A stretch of DNA of 34,764 bases, taken from positions 1 through 34,764 of the forward strand of contig JAFRSR010000177.1 in the NCBI GenBank assembly GCA_017427485.1. Direction: 5' to 3'. The stretch comes from Kiritimatiellia bacterium. GTDB taxonomy: Bacteria > Verrucomicrobiota > Kiritimatiellia > RFP12 > UBA1067. Made by a program: the position numbers and the translations under genes. Under the pieces are notes generated by a model. That model had not been told where the DNA came from and made no database searches. It saw only the letters and a list, made by a program, of their open reading frames with translations. Below are positions 9,230 to 17,190 of the stretch, in pieces (positions within the stretch are counted from its first letter, which is position 1; every line of letters starts with the position of its first letter).

Positions 9230-9328
9230 GTGCTAAAAACGGCATCAGACGGCCATTTTTAGCACAAGTTCAGCACAGAATATATTTGTACTTGTGCTAA
9301 AACACATTTTCTGATACGATATTAGCAC
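9230..9328. promoter_or_regulatory. GTGCTAA/TTAGCAC operator-like repeats of ATPase cassette 1
   Basis: The core GTGCTAA occurs forward at 9230 and 9294 and inverted (TTAGCAC) at 9259-9265 and 9322-9328; a shorter AGCAC lies at 9272-9276. The first pair forms a perfect 10-bp dyad, GTGCTAAAAA (9230-9239) and TTTTTAGCAC (9256-9265). The second pair brackets the promoter: the forward copy overlaps the -35 box and the inverted copy follows the -10 box. The layout suggests autorepression by a dimeric DNA-binding protein, possibly the winged-helix part of the downstream ATPase. Confidence 0.7.
9292..9320 (+). promoter_or_regulatory. Putative sigma70-like promoter of ATPase cassette 1
   Basis: TTGTGC (9292-9297), 17 bp, TACGAT (9315-9320). 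Both boxes are imperfect, but they sit between two inverted operator-like repeats and 34 bp before the start codon. Confidence 0.45.
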
Positions 9329-9353
9329 CTCAAAGGCATGAAAGGATTGTATA

Positions 9354-10778
9354 ATGATAGGGCGAAAGTCTGAGCAAGGTGAACTCGCGCGAATGTATGA
9401 ATCCGATGAGTCGGAGTTTGTCGCAATCTATGGACGTCGTCGCGTTGGCAAGACATATCTCGTGCGCGAGACATTTGACGGGCAATTCACGTTTCAGCAT
9501 TCCGGTCTTGCGAAAGGTGGAATGAAGCGCCAGCTCGCCAATTTCGCGGTTTCCCTCAAGTCGTTTGGGTTCTCCGGGCATGGCACGCCGAAGAATTGGG
9601 ACGAGGCGTTTGTCATGCTTCGGGAGGTTATTGCCGCGAGCGAGTTCCGCCGGAAAGTCGTGTTCATCGACGAGATGCCGTGGCTGGACACGCCGCGGTC
9701 GAACTTCGTGTCGGCGCTTGAAGGATTCTGGAACGGATGGGCGTCGGCACGCAAGGACATACTGCTGATCGTCTGCGGTTCGGCCGCCTCCTGGATCGCG
9801 AAGAAGCTGTTTCGCAACCGGGGCGGACTTCATAACCGTGTCACGTGTCGGATCTGTCTGAATCCGTTCACTCTGAACGAGTGCGAAAGTCTTGTCCGTG
9901 AAAGGGGGCTTGTGATGTCGCGGGCGGAAATCGCCGAGTGCTACATGGCGTTCGGGGGAATTCCGTACTACTGGCGATATCTTGACAAGCGCTTTTCGGT
10001 TGCGCAGAATCTCGACAGGATGTGCTTTGCGGACGGCGCGCCGCTCGCCGACGAGTTCGTGGAACTCTATTCGTCTCTGTTCCGCAACTCGGCAATGCCC
10101 CGGAAGATCGTGAAGGAACTTGCGGGGAGGCTCGTCGGCATGACGAGGAACGACATCGCACATGCGCTCGGCATTTCCGCATCCGGCAAATTGACGGACG
10201 CGCTTGAGGCATTGACCGTCAGCGGCTTCGTCCGAAAGTACAATCCTTTTGGTTCAGGGGTCAGCAAACAGGTGTTTCAGCTTGTTGATGCATTTTCTCT
10301 CTTCCATTTCCGCTATCTTGCGGGCAGAAGGTCGTCGGACGGCAACTTCTGGCTGCGGACGGTGGATTCGCCTTCCCACAGGGTTTGGTGCGGGCTGGCC
10401 TTTGAGAGGCTTTGTCTCCTGCATCAGCCGCAGATACGCAAGGCGCTTGGGATTGTCGGCGTTCTCTCAGAGTGTTGCGCGTGGCATCATCGGGCAGACG
10501 ACATGTGTCCAGACGGCGCGCAGATAGATCTGCTCTTCGACAGGGCCGACAATGTCATCAACATCTGCGAATGCAAATACACGGCGGAGCCGTTCAGGAT
10601 CGACAAGGAGTACGACGCGAAACTCGCGCAAAAAGTTGGTGTGTTTCGCGAAGTGACAAAAACGCGGAAGTCGATCCACCTTACGCTGATCACGTCCAGC
10701 GGACTTGTCCGAAACGAATACTCGTCTCGCGTCCAGTCGGAGGTTACGCTCGATGACCTTTTTGCGGCGGAACCGTAA
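9354..10778 (+). CDS. P-loop ATPase with winged helix and DUF234 nuclease-like domain
   Basis: 474 aa, predicted cytoplasmic. Walker A is GRRRVGKT (residues 27-34) and Walker B is KVVFIDEMPW (101-110); 'LLIVCGSAASW' matches the sensor strand of the archaeal-type ATPase superfamily. Residues about 265-310 ('TRNDIAHALGISASGKLTDALEALTVSGFVRK') form a winged helix-turn-helix. The C-terminus matches DUF234, a PD-(D/E)xK-like fold: QID392LLFD, then E406-C-K408. A weak AAAGG ribosome site precedes ATG 9354. The gene stands alone between two secreted-enzyme units and has an AT-rich upstream region, which suggests an inserted accessory cassette. The biological role of this family is not established; defence, mobile-element or regulatory roles are guesses. 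Confidence 0.85.
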   Translation: MIGRKSEQGELARMYESDESEFVAIYGRRRVGKTYLVRETFDGQFTFQHSGLAKGGMKRQLANFAVSLKSFGFSGHGTPKNWDEAFVMLREVIAASEFRRKVVFIDEMPWLDTPRSNFVSALEGFWNGWASARKDILLIVCGSAASWIAKKLFRNRGGLHNRVTCRICLNPFTLNECESLVRERGLVMSRAEIAECYMAFGGIPYYWRYLDKRFSVAQNLDRMCFADGAPLADEFVELYSSLFRNSAMPRKIVKELAGRLVGMTRNDIAHALGISASGKLTDALEALTVSGFVRKYNPFGSGVSKQVFQLVDAFSLFHFRYLAGRRSSDGNFWLRTVDSPSHRVWCGLAFERLCLLHQPQIRKALGIVGVLSECCAWHHRADDMCPDGAQIDLLFDRADNVINICECKYTAEPFRIDKEYDAKLAQKVGVFREVTKTRKSIHLTLITSSGLVRNEYSSRVQSEVTLDDLFAAEP

Positions 10779-10792
10779 GTCGGGTGATAAAC

Positions 10793-10837
10793 TTGAGATA
10801 TTGTTCAATTTACCAACGGCGGACGTTTTGCCATTAT
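10793..10837 (+). promoter_or_regulatory. Promoter and dyad of the GH28-like gene (copy 1 of duplicated module)
   Basis: TTGA (10793-10796) and TCAA (10805-10808) flank ATATTG and form a small dyad directly before TTTACC (10809-10814, -35). After 17 bp comes CATTAT (10832-10837, -10), preceded by TGC. The same arrangement, nearly base for base, is found at 21381-21425. The dyad may be the site of a shared regulator such as the XylR-like protein at 20169. Confidence 0.65.
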
Positions 10838-10882
10838 ATCGTCTGTTCAACGGAGAGACTTTTTGTCGTGAAGGAGCATAGC

Positions 10883-12430
10883 ATGAAAAAGGCGATGAAA
10901 ACCGCGCTGTGCGGCGCGGGACTGGTGTTGTCGCTGGCGGGTGGGTCGGCGTGGGCGGCTGCTACAGTGCAAATCGCCGCGGCTGAAGGATCGCAAGGGC
11001 CGTCAGGGGAGATGCGCATCGAGCGCGAGGTGGAGGCGGCGTGCCGCGAGATCGACGAAGGGCAGGCGGCGCTCTCCGACCGATGTTCGCTTGCGGACTA
11101 CCGTGCGCTCGTGCGTGCGGTGAACGGGACGAACATGTGGACGGCGGCGTTGCAGAAGGCGCTCGACGAACATGAGATCGTGACGATTCCAGCCTCGGAC
11201 GAAAAGTACTTCTTCGACGGAACGGTGGTCGTGCCGTCCCGCCGCCGAATCGAGGCAAAAGGCGCGACGATCCGCCTTGCCGACGGCATGCGAACGGTGC
11301 TTCTGAGGAACGCCTCGGCGCAGGACGGGACGCTTGCGCCCATACCGGCCTCGGCCAAACGTGACACGGACATTGCCATCGTGGGCGGACGCTGGGAGGA
11401 CTGCTGCACACGGCGCGCGGGCTACGGCCGCACGGGCATGTTCAACCTTCTCCCCCGCAGGATGGGAAACTACTTCGGCGTCTCCACCCTGTTCTTCTTC
11501 AACAACGTGAACCGCTTGTCCGTGACGGGCGCGACGTTCCATCACACGGGTGGTTTTGCCGTGCAGGCGGGCGACGGCGATGCGGTCGCCTTTCGCGACA
11601 TCTCGTTCGACCGATGCTTCGCGGACGGGCTTCACCTGAACGGCAACCTCACGCGTGTCCTCGCGCGTAACGTGCGCGGACAGGTGGGCGACGATTTGGT
11701 GGCCCTCAACGCCTACGACTGGCTCAATTCTTCCGTGAACTTCGGCCCGCAGCGGTACATCCTGTGCGAAGATCTCGAACTCGTGCGCCTTCCCGGCGTG
11801 TCCGCCTACCCGGCGATCCGCATCCAGCCGGCCAAATATCGTTATGCGGACGGCTCCATCGTCGACTGTGCGATCTCCGACGTCATCTTCCGTCGCGTGA
11901 AGGGCATCACCACCTACAAGATGTACCTCCAGACGCCGCGTTACACGATTGGATCCACGCCGGAATGGGCCGAAGTGGGTTCTGGCGGGAACCTCTTCTT
12001 CTCCGACATTGAGATCGACCTCGATGCCCCAATCGACAGGATCGGGCAGTATGCGACGCAGGAGGCGCCGCGCGGGCACTTCGCCGCCTTCGAGTTCGGC
12101 GCGAACCTCTCGCTCGTACACTTCAGGAACATCGACATCACGTTCCATGCCGACAAATGGCCGCTCACGCACCTTGTGCAGGTCGGGCCGAAGTCGTGTT
12201 TCTATCCTGGAAAGGACGGAAAGCCCGGAACGGAGATATTCGATCCGTACGTGAGTTGCCGCGTGGGACGGGTGGTGCTGGAGAACGTCCGCACGCGGGG
12301 CGTGCCGCCAAAGGAGCTCGTGCACGCGTCATCGTTCAATGACATCAACAAGGACGGTCGCTCGACCGGCTGTGGCGTGATTGAGAAGATAGAACGACCG
12401 GATGTAAACGCAGAATATGACCGAATGTAA
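10883..12430 (+). CDS. Secreted right-handed beta-helix protein, GH28-like
   Basis: 515 aa. ATG 10883 follows AAGGAG with a 6-nt gap and opens a signal peptide (MKKAMKTALCGAGLVLSLAG, then GSAWA). From residue about 100 the sequence alternates short hydrophobic strands and turns typical of a pectate-lyase-type beta-helix ('IVGGRWEDCC', 'LSVTGATFHHTGGFAVQAG', 'ISFDRCFADGLHLNGN', 'VRGQVGDDLVALNAYDW'). The DG-L and GDD-xx-A motifs sit where GH28 polygalacturonases carry catalytic aspartates, so it is probably a glycan hydrolase of the GH28 or a related family. It has its own promoter. The last dozen codons (about PDVNAEYDRM) overlap the iterons of the next cassette, so the original C-terminus may have been replaced. 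It lacks the GxxhhhR tail of the other large exported proteins. Confidence 0.75.
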   Translation: MKKAMKTALCGAGLVLSLAGGSAWAAATVQIAAAEGSQGPSGEMRIEREVEAACREIDEGQAALSDRCSLADYRALVRAVNGTNMWTAALQKALDEHEIVTIPASDEKYFFDGTVVVPSRRRIEAKGATIRLADGMRTVLLRNASAQDGTLAPIPASAKRDTDIAIVGGRWEDCCTRRAGYGRTGMFNLLPRRMGNYFGVSTLFFFNNVNRLSVTGATFHHTGGFAVQAGDGDAVAFRDISFDRCFADGLHLNGNLTRVLARNVRGQVGDDLVALNAYDWLNSSVNFGPQRYILCEDLELVRLPGVSAYPAIRIQPAKYRYADGSIVDCAISDVIFRRVKGITTYKMYLQTPRYTIGSTPEWAEVGSGGNLFFSDIEIDLDAPIDRIGQYATQEAPRGHFAAFEFGANLSLVHFRNIDITFHADKWPLTHLVQVGPKSCFYPGKDGKPGTEIFDPYVSCRVGRVVLENVRTRGVPPKELVHASSFNDINKDGRSTGCGVIEKIERPDVNAEYDRM

Positions 12431-12473
12431 CATAAAAATATGACCGAATGAAATCCAAAAATATGACCGAATG
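12391..12473 (+). repeat. Four 23-bp iterons with core AATATGACCGAATG (ATPase cassette 2)
   Basis: Exact cores lie at 12414-12427, 12437-12450 and 12460-12473, each 23 bp apart. A degenerate fourth core (10 of 14 matches) lies at 12391-12404 in register. The first two cores lie wholly or partly in the coding end of the upstream gene, and the last ends 3 bp before the -35 box of the next gene. The 23-bp spacing is about two helical turns, so bound proteins would line up on one face. Confidence 0.85.
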
Positions 12474-12476
12474 GAG

Positions 12477-12506
12477 TTGACTTTCAGCCGTCCAGAATGA
12501 TATAAT
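12477..12506 (+). promoter_or_regulatory. sigma70-like promoter of ATPase cassette 2
   Basis: TTGACT (12477-12482), 18 bp, TATAAT (12501-12506), 21 bp before the start codon. It is among the strongest-looking promoters in the window and directly abuts the iterons. Confidence 0.75.
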
Positions 12507-12527
12507 GGCGGCCAAAGGACTGAAAAG

Positions 12528-13808
12528 ATGGAGATAGCAGGATATAGGCCGCGTGTCATTGATGAACGACTCGACATGTATCTTCGTACCTTCGGAGCGG
12601 TTTGCGTGGAGGGGCCGAAGTGGTGCGGAAAGACATGGACGTCGCGCAAGCATTCCGCAAGCGAGTTTCTTGTCGCATCCCCCGCCAAGAATTTCCAGAA
12701 TCGCAAGCTGCTCGAAATCGACATCAACGCCGCGTTTGCAGGCGCGGCTCCTCATCTGATCGATGAATGGCAGGAGTTCCCGGAGCTTTGGGATGCAACG
12801 CGGGCTTATGTGGATGAGTCAAATGACAAGGGGCGATACATTCTGACGGGGTCATCGACGCCGAAGCGCAAGGGCGTGATGCATAGCGGTACGGGGCGCA
12901 TCGCTTCATTGCGGATGCGGCCTATGACGCTTTGGGAGAGCGGCGAATCCGATGGACTTGTGTCGTTTCGCGATCTTTGCGAGAATCGGTTGGGGGGCGT
13001 GGCGCAGGGAAGAACGCCGGAGTTGAAGGATATCGCCGAATGGATCGTGCGGGGCGGGTGGCCGGAGTCGATTGGCGTGCCAATCAGGGATGCGATGTCG
13101 ATTCCGCGCGAGTACATCAAGCAGGTTGAAAACAACGACATCCATCGCATTGATGAAACGCGGCGCGATGTGCATAAGGTGGATTTGCTGCTCAGGTCTT
13201 TGGCGCGAAACGAGGCGACTGCGGCTTCGCTGTCGACGCTGTGCAACGACATGACGGAATATGACGCCGAGTCGGTTGACCCGGATACCGTTTCTTCCTA
13301 TTTGAATGCGTTGTCGCGGCTGTTTGTCATCGACAACCAGAAGCCGTTCCATGCGAACGTCCGGTCGAAGGTCCGGATCAAGCAGTCCGAGAAACGGCAT
13401 CTGTGCGACCCGTCGATCGCCGCGGCTTTGTTGAAGATGACGCCGGAAAAGGTCGTTGGCGACATTCAGTACATGGGATTCCTTTTTGAATCCCTTGTCG
13501 AGCGGGATCTTGCGGTTTACGCCGAAGGCATGGGCGCGGAGCTGATGCATTACCAAGATTACCAGAATCGGGAGGTGGACGCGGTTGTCGAGATGGAGGA
13601 CGGCGAATGGGTTGCGATTGAGATCAAGCTGGGGGCCAGGCAGGAGGATGCCGCGGCAAAGGGATTGGTTGATCTTCGCGATGCGCTGGCAGCGGAGAAG
13701 TTCGGGAAGCCGCCCAAAGCGCTGATCGTGATTCTTGGACATTCTGGCGCCGCCTATCGACGAAAGGACGGCGTGCTCGTATGTCCGATTTCGCTGCTCA
13801 AGGCCTGA
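12528..13808 (+). CDS. AAA_14/DUF4143 ATPase
   Basis: 426 aa. Walker A is GPKWCGKT (residues 29-36) and Walker B is HLIDEW (76-81); 'RYILTGSSTP' is the sensor strand typical of the AAA_14 family, and 'MRPMTLWESGES' is the usual following motif. Residues about 215-275 hold a helix-turn-helix-like region ('SVDPDTVSSYLNALSRLFVI'). The C-terminal DUF4143 domain ends with D351 and E365-I-K367, a PD-(D/E)xK-like set with the same 14-residue spacing as D392/E406-C-K408 in the ATPase at 9354. AAAGGA lies just upstream of ATG 12528. The gene has its own promoter and iterons and sits between unrelated secreted-protein units. The cellular role of the family is not known. Confidence 0.87.
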   Translation: MEIAGYRPRVIDERLDMYLRTFGAVCVEGPKWCGKTWTSRKHSASEFLVASPAKNFQNRKLLEIDINAAFAGAAPHLIDEWQEFPELWDATRAYVDESNDKGRYILTGSSTPKRKGVMHSGTGRIASLRMRPMTLWESGESDGLVSFRDLCENRLGGVAQGRTPELKDIAEWIVRGGWPESIGVPIRDAMSIPREYIKQVENNDIHRIDETRRDVHKVDLLLRSLARNEATAASLSTLCNDMTEYDAESVDPDTVSSYLNALSRLFVIDNQKPFHANVRSKVRIKQSEKRHLCDPSIAAALLKMTPEKVVGDIQYMGFLFESLVERDLAVYAEGMGAELMHYQDYQNREVDAVVEMEDGEWVAIEIKLGARQEDAAAKGLVDLRDALAAEKFGKPPKALIVILGHSGAAYRRKDGVLVCPISLLKA

Positions 13809-13836
13809 GAACGTGTGACCCGCCGCTGAAAATTCT

Positions 13837-13877
13837 TGGCGCGGACAAGAACTTTTCCGCCTTGCGGACGGGGGGAG
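13837..13877 (+). repeat. 40-bp intergenic repeat, copy 1
   Basis: This stretch, starting TGGCGCGGACA and containing GAACTTTTCCGCCTTGCGGA, recurs at 19675-19716 with very few differences. It includes the -35 box of the operon B promoter and a run of six G in the -35/-10 spacer. The rest of 13809-13926 contains only this repeat, the promoter and the ribosome site. Confidence 0.8.
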
Positions 13878-13891
13878 GGTTCTGGTAAAAT
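13862..13891 (+). promoter_or_regulatory. Putative promoter of operon B with a G6 tract in its spacer
   Basis: TTGCGG (13862-13867), 18 bp that include six consecutive G (13870-13875), then TAAAAT (13886-13891). Slippage in the G tract would alter the spacer length and so the promoter strength. Confidence 0.5.
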
Positions 13892-13935
13892 AGCGACATT
13901 CCTTTCCTGTAACGAAACACGAGGAGATGCTGAAG

Positions 13936-16900
13936 ATGAAGAATCTGGTTGTCCTTGCGGCGCTCGCGGCTGTTGGAATCAGCTCCGGGGCGACAGTTGA
14001 CCTTGCACAGACCGGCGACCTCGCGCTCGCGGCGCTCGACAACGCGGCCGAGTACGCCAACAGCGGCGCCGAGCTGCGCACGCTCACGGTGACGCCCGCG
14101 GCGAACGTCACCAACTCCTGCCTAATCACCGGCAACATCCGCCTCGTCAAGGCCGGCGCGAAGCTCCTCGCGCTCTCCAACGGGTCGAACGCGTTCACGG
14201 GCGGCGCCGACGTGCAGGCGGGCGTCCTGGAGGCGACGGCGGCGGGCGCGCTCGGCTCGGGGCAGATCGACGTGGGGTCCGCCTCGGCGGCCAACCAGGT
14301 GCGGTTCAGCCTTCCGGCCGGCAGCGCCATCGCCAACGCGATCCACGTCCGCGCGTCCGCGCGCAGCTTTCCGGCCATCAGCGTCCACGGCGGCGGCAAC
14401 TCCGTGGCGAACGGCCTCCAGTTCAACGGCAACATCACGGCCGACGGCGACCTCTATGTGTTCGACGACGCCTCGTGGGTGCCGGCGAACGGCCAGACGG
14501 GAGGAACGTACTCGAACACGCAGGCCAACCAGTACAGCGCCATCTTCCGCGGCGCGGTGACCGTGTCCGGCGACATGTTCGAACTCATTCCGTACTGCAA
14601 GGTCTACTGCTACGGGAAGGTGACCGCGCCAATCTTCCGCATTGGCCGCGAGAATACCCTCAACACGTTGGCGCGCGGCTACGTCTATCTCGTAAACTCT
14701 GAAAACGACGTTGGGACCTTCCAGTGCAACTACTGTTCGTTCATCGCCCAGACGGCGAATTGCTTCAAAGATGCGGTGATCGACTGGAGCCACAGTTTTT
14801 CGGAAGTCTCTGGCGAAACTGCGCGCGGGTACTACGATGCCAACGGCAAAGACCAGCGTATCGCCTACTTCAAAGGCGCTCAATTGCCGCCTCGCGCCCG
14901 CGCGTGCTATCTTGTCAAGAACTCGGACACCACCAAGGTGCCAACGCTGACGCTCGCCGGATCGGGCGTTGTGGGCGACAATCTCTCGACGGACGCGTGG
15001 TTCTCGAAGCTCAACGGCACGTACAACCTGTGCCTGGACGCGCCGGATTTCACGTATGCGCTCAACGGCTCGCATGTCGGCCGGCCCAACACGGGCATCG
15101 CCGCCGTCACCGTGAAACGCGGCACGCTGCGCGCCACGGGCTACGCGTCGTACCCGAACGCGAAGTCCCTGAGCGTGGGCACGAACGCCGTCTTCTCCCT
15201 CGAAGCGGTCACCAACAATGCGCTCTCCGCGCTCGCCAACGTGTCTGTCGCCTCGGGCGGGGTCTTCCGCGTGACCGAGACGTGCGGCGCGAATCCGTTC
15301 GGGACGGTGCCGCAGATGGTCCTGTCCCTCGATTCGCACGCGACGTTCGAGCTCCCGTCCGGGTTCACAGTGTACGTGACGGAACTCTGGATCGACGGCA
15401 AGCGCCACGCGGGCGGCGTCTACTCCGGCGTGGTGGCGGGGGACGCGGAGAAGCTGGACGTGCTCTCCGGAGACGGAAAGATCGTCGTCTCGGATTATAC
15501 CCCGGCCGTCGAATCGCGCACCTGGACGGGCGCGGGCCCGGACGACCTGTTCTCGACGGCGGCGAACTGGGACGGCGCCGTGCTGCCGACGTTCGGCGAC
15601 GGATCGTTGCTGGCCACGTTCGCCACGGGCGGCACGCGCGCGGAGATCGACTCGGCCACGTCGTTCAACGGAATCGTCTTCGACCTGCCCGAGGGCGCGT
15701 CCGCGTTCACCCTTGCGCGCTCGGCCGGCACGGAGCTGGTGAAACTGGGGTCCCGCGGCATCACCACGGTCGCGTCCTCCGGCGGTTCGCCGCGTACGGC
15801 GGTGGTCGACACGCCGCTCATGTTCACGGGAAACCAGACCTGGAATCTCGACGCGAATACGGAGCTCGTGGTGACGCAGGCCATCGACACGTTTAACGGC
15901 GCCAGATACAAGCTCGCCGTGCAGGGTGCGCCAAACGCCTCGTCGCGGGTGCGTCTTTCGGCCGCGAACGCTTTCGCGGGGCTGACGGTGTCCAACTGCC
16001 ACCTGTCGGTCGACTCCTCCGCCGGCGGCGCGTTCGGCGCGACGGACGCGGAGGCGCGGATGTACGCCACGACGAACGGATTCGGCAACGTCGCCAACTC
16101 GCTGCTGACCGTGGGCGGCACGGGTTCCGTCTTCGACGGTCCCATTCGCTTCGACTACACGGTAACGCCGTGCTATCTCATCGATGTTGCCGCCAACACG
16201 ACGAATGCGTTTGAGGGGCTGAGCTTCTATTCGCTTGGGAACGTCAACCGCACCCCCTACTTCCATTTCGGGGCGGGGTCGCGCACGGTGGTGAACGGAC
16301 TCGTCCAGTTCTCCTGGTCGCCGTGCTACCTGACGGGATCTGGACGCGTGGAGTTCCGCAAGAAAGTCAATTCCGGCTCGCACGTCACCATCGGTTCCAA
16401 CAACGCGGAAGCCCTGTACGTCGTCTTCGAGGCGCCGAACAATCTCAGCTACACGTTCGTCGTGAACGCGAACAGCACGCTCGACCTCCGGGCCGATTAC
16501 GCCGCAATGGCCAACACCGAGCATTGGCAGAAGACCACCAGCATCAACGGCACGGTTCTTGTCAACGGGACGAAGCAGTACTTCTGGAGGCTGCAAGGCG
16601 GCGGTTACGTCCGCGGCGATGCGGGATCGCTGGTCGAACTGGGCGGCGTGTACACGAACAACGCCGCCGGCGTGAACGCCTGGTTCGACAACGTGAATTG
16701 CGCGACGAAGTTCGCCGACGCCGCGAGCGTTTCGCTTCGCCATGGGCGTTTCAACCTCACCGGCGTCTCGCCGATGACGGGCGACCTCACGGTGACGAAC
16801 GGGTGGGCGCGTTTCCAGACGGGCTCGATGACGAACGCGCAGACGGTGACGGTGTCCGGCACGGGGATCCTGGAGCTGAAGGCGTCAGAACGCTTCGGCG

Positions 16901-17136
16901 AGGAATCCGTCTGGCGCGTCGGCGGCAACGGACGCGTCATCCTCGACCAGGGCGTGCGGCAGAAGTGCGGACAGCTCTTCCTCACGGACGTCGACGGGGG
17001 GAAGCCGTGCCGTCCGGGCCTCTACGGCTCGCCCGAGGCCCATGCGGCGAACGCCGCCGTGAAGGCCGACAGCCATTTCGAGGGTCGCGGCGTCCTGCTC
17101 GTGAAGGGCGGCGGCACGCTGCTCATATTCCGTTGA
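13936..17136 (+). CDS. Giant secreted autotransporter-associated beta-strand protein
   Basis: 1066 aa from ATG 13936, chosen because GAGGAG (13921-13926) lies 9 nt upstream of it but directly touches the alternative ATG at 13927. The signal peptide is MKNLVVLAALAAVGISSGA. Residues about 65-110 hold a classic beta-strand repeat ('LVKAGAKLLALSNGSNAFTG', then 'ADVQAGVLEATAAGALGSG'). A second module opens near residue 528 with 'RTWTGAGPDDLFSTAANWDG', the usual first strand of such domains. The whole chain is rich in Gly, Asn, Thr and Val, as expected for a beta-helix. The last residues, GTLLIFR, fit the shared C-terminal heptapeptide. No catalytic motif is seen; a surface scaffold, adhesin or glycan-binding role is inferred. 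First gene of operon B. Confidence 0.85.
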   Translation: MKNLVVLAALAAVGISSGATVDLAQTGDLALAALDNAAEYANSGAELRTLTVTPAANVTNSCLITGNIRLVKAGAKLLALSNGSNAFTGGADVQAGVLEATAAGALGSGQIDVGSASAANQVRFSLPAGSAIANAIHVRASARSFPAISVHGGGNSVANGLQFNGNITADGDLYVFDDASWVPANGQTGGTYSNTQANQYSAIFRGAVTVSGDMFELIPYCKVYCYGKVTAPIFRIGRENTLNTLARGYVYLVNSENDVGTFQCNYCSFIAQTANCFKDAVIDWSHSFSEVSGETARGYYDANGKDQRIAYFKGAQLPPRARACYLVKNSDTTKVPTLTLAGSGVVGDNLSTDAWFSKLNGTYNLCLDAPDFTYALNGSHVGRPNTGIAAVTVKRGTLRATGYASYPNAKSLSVGTNAVFSLEAVTNNALSALANVSVASGGVFRVTETCGANPFGTVPQMVLSLDSHATFELPSGFTVYVTELWIDGKRHAGGVYSGVVAGDAEKLDVLSGDGKIVVSDYTPAVESRTWTGAGPDDLFSTAANWDGAVLPTFGDGSLLATFATGGTRAEIDSATSFNGIVFDLPEGASAFTLARSAGTELVKLGSRGITTVASSGGSPRTAVVDTPLMFTGNQTWNLDANTELVVTQAIDTFNGARYKLAVQGAPNASSRVRLSAANAFAGLTVSNCHLSVDSSAGGAFGATDAEARMYATTNGFGNVANSLLTVGGTGSVFDGPIRFDYTVTPCYLIDVAANTTNAFEGLSFYSLGNVNRTPYFHFGAGSRTVVNGLVQFSWSPCYLTGSGRVEFRKKVNSGSHVTIGSNNAEALYVVFEAPNNLSYTFVVNANSTLDLRADYAAMANTEHWQKTTSINGTVLVNGTKQYFWRLQGGGYVRGDAGSLVELGGVYTNNAAGVNAWFDNVNCATKFADAASVSLRHGRFNLTGVSPMTGDLTVTNGWARFQTGSMTNAQTVTVSGTGILELKASERFGEESVWRVGGNGRVILDQGVRQKCGQLFLTDVDGGKPCRPGLYGSPEAHAANAAVKADSHFEGRGVLLVKGGGTLLIFR

Positions 17137-17190
17137 TTGCCGGAGTCGGGCATGCCTATGTCACAGGAAAAAGCAGAGGAGGCTGAGAAG

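Noticed and set aside
12391..12473. Possible CRISPR array
   Set aside because: Repeats are 14 bp with 9-bp gaps at a promoter; repeat and spacer lengths are far too short and no cas genes are present, so iterons fit better.
13927..13935. Start of the operon B protein at ATG 13927
   Set aside because: GAGGAG directly touches this ATG with no spacing, whereas ATG 13936 has 9 nt and opens a clean signal peptide.
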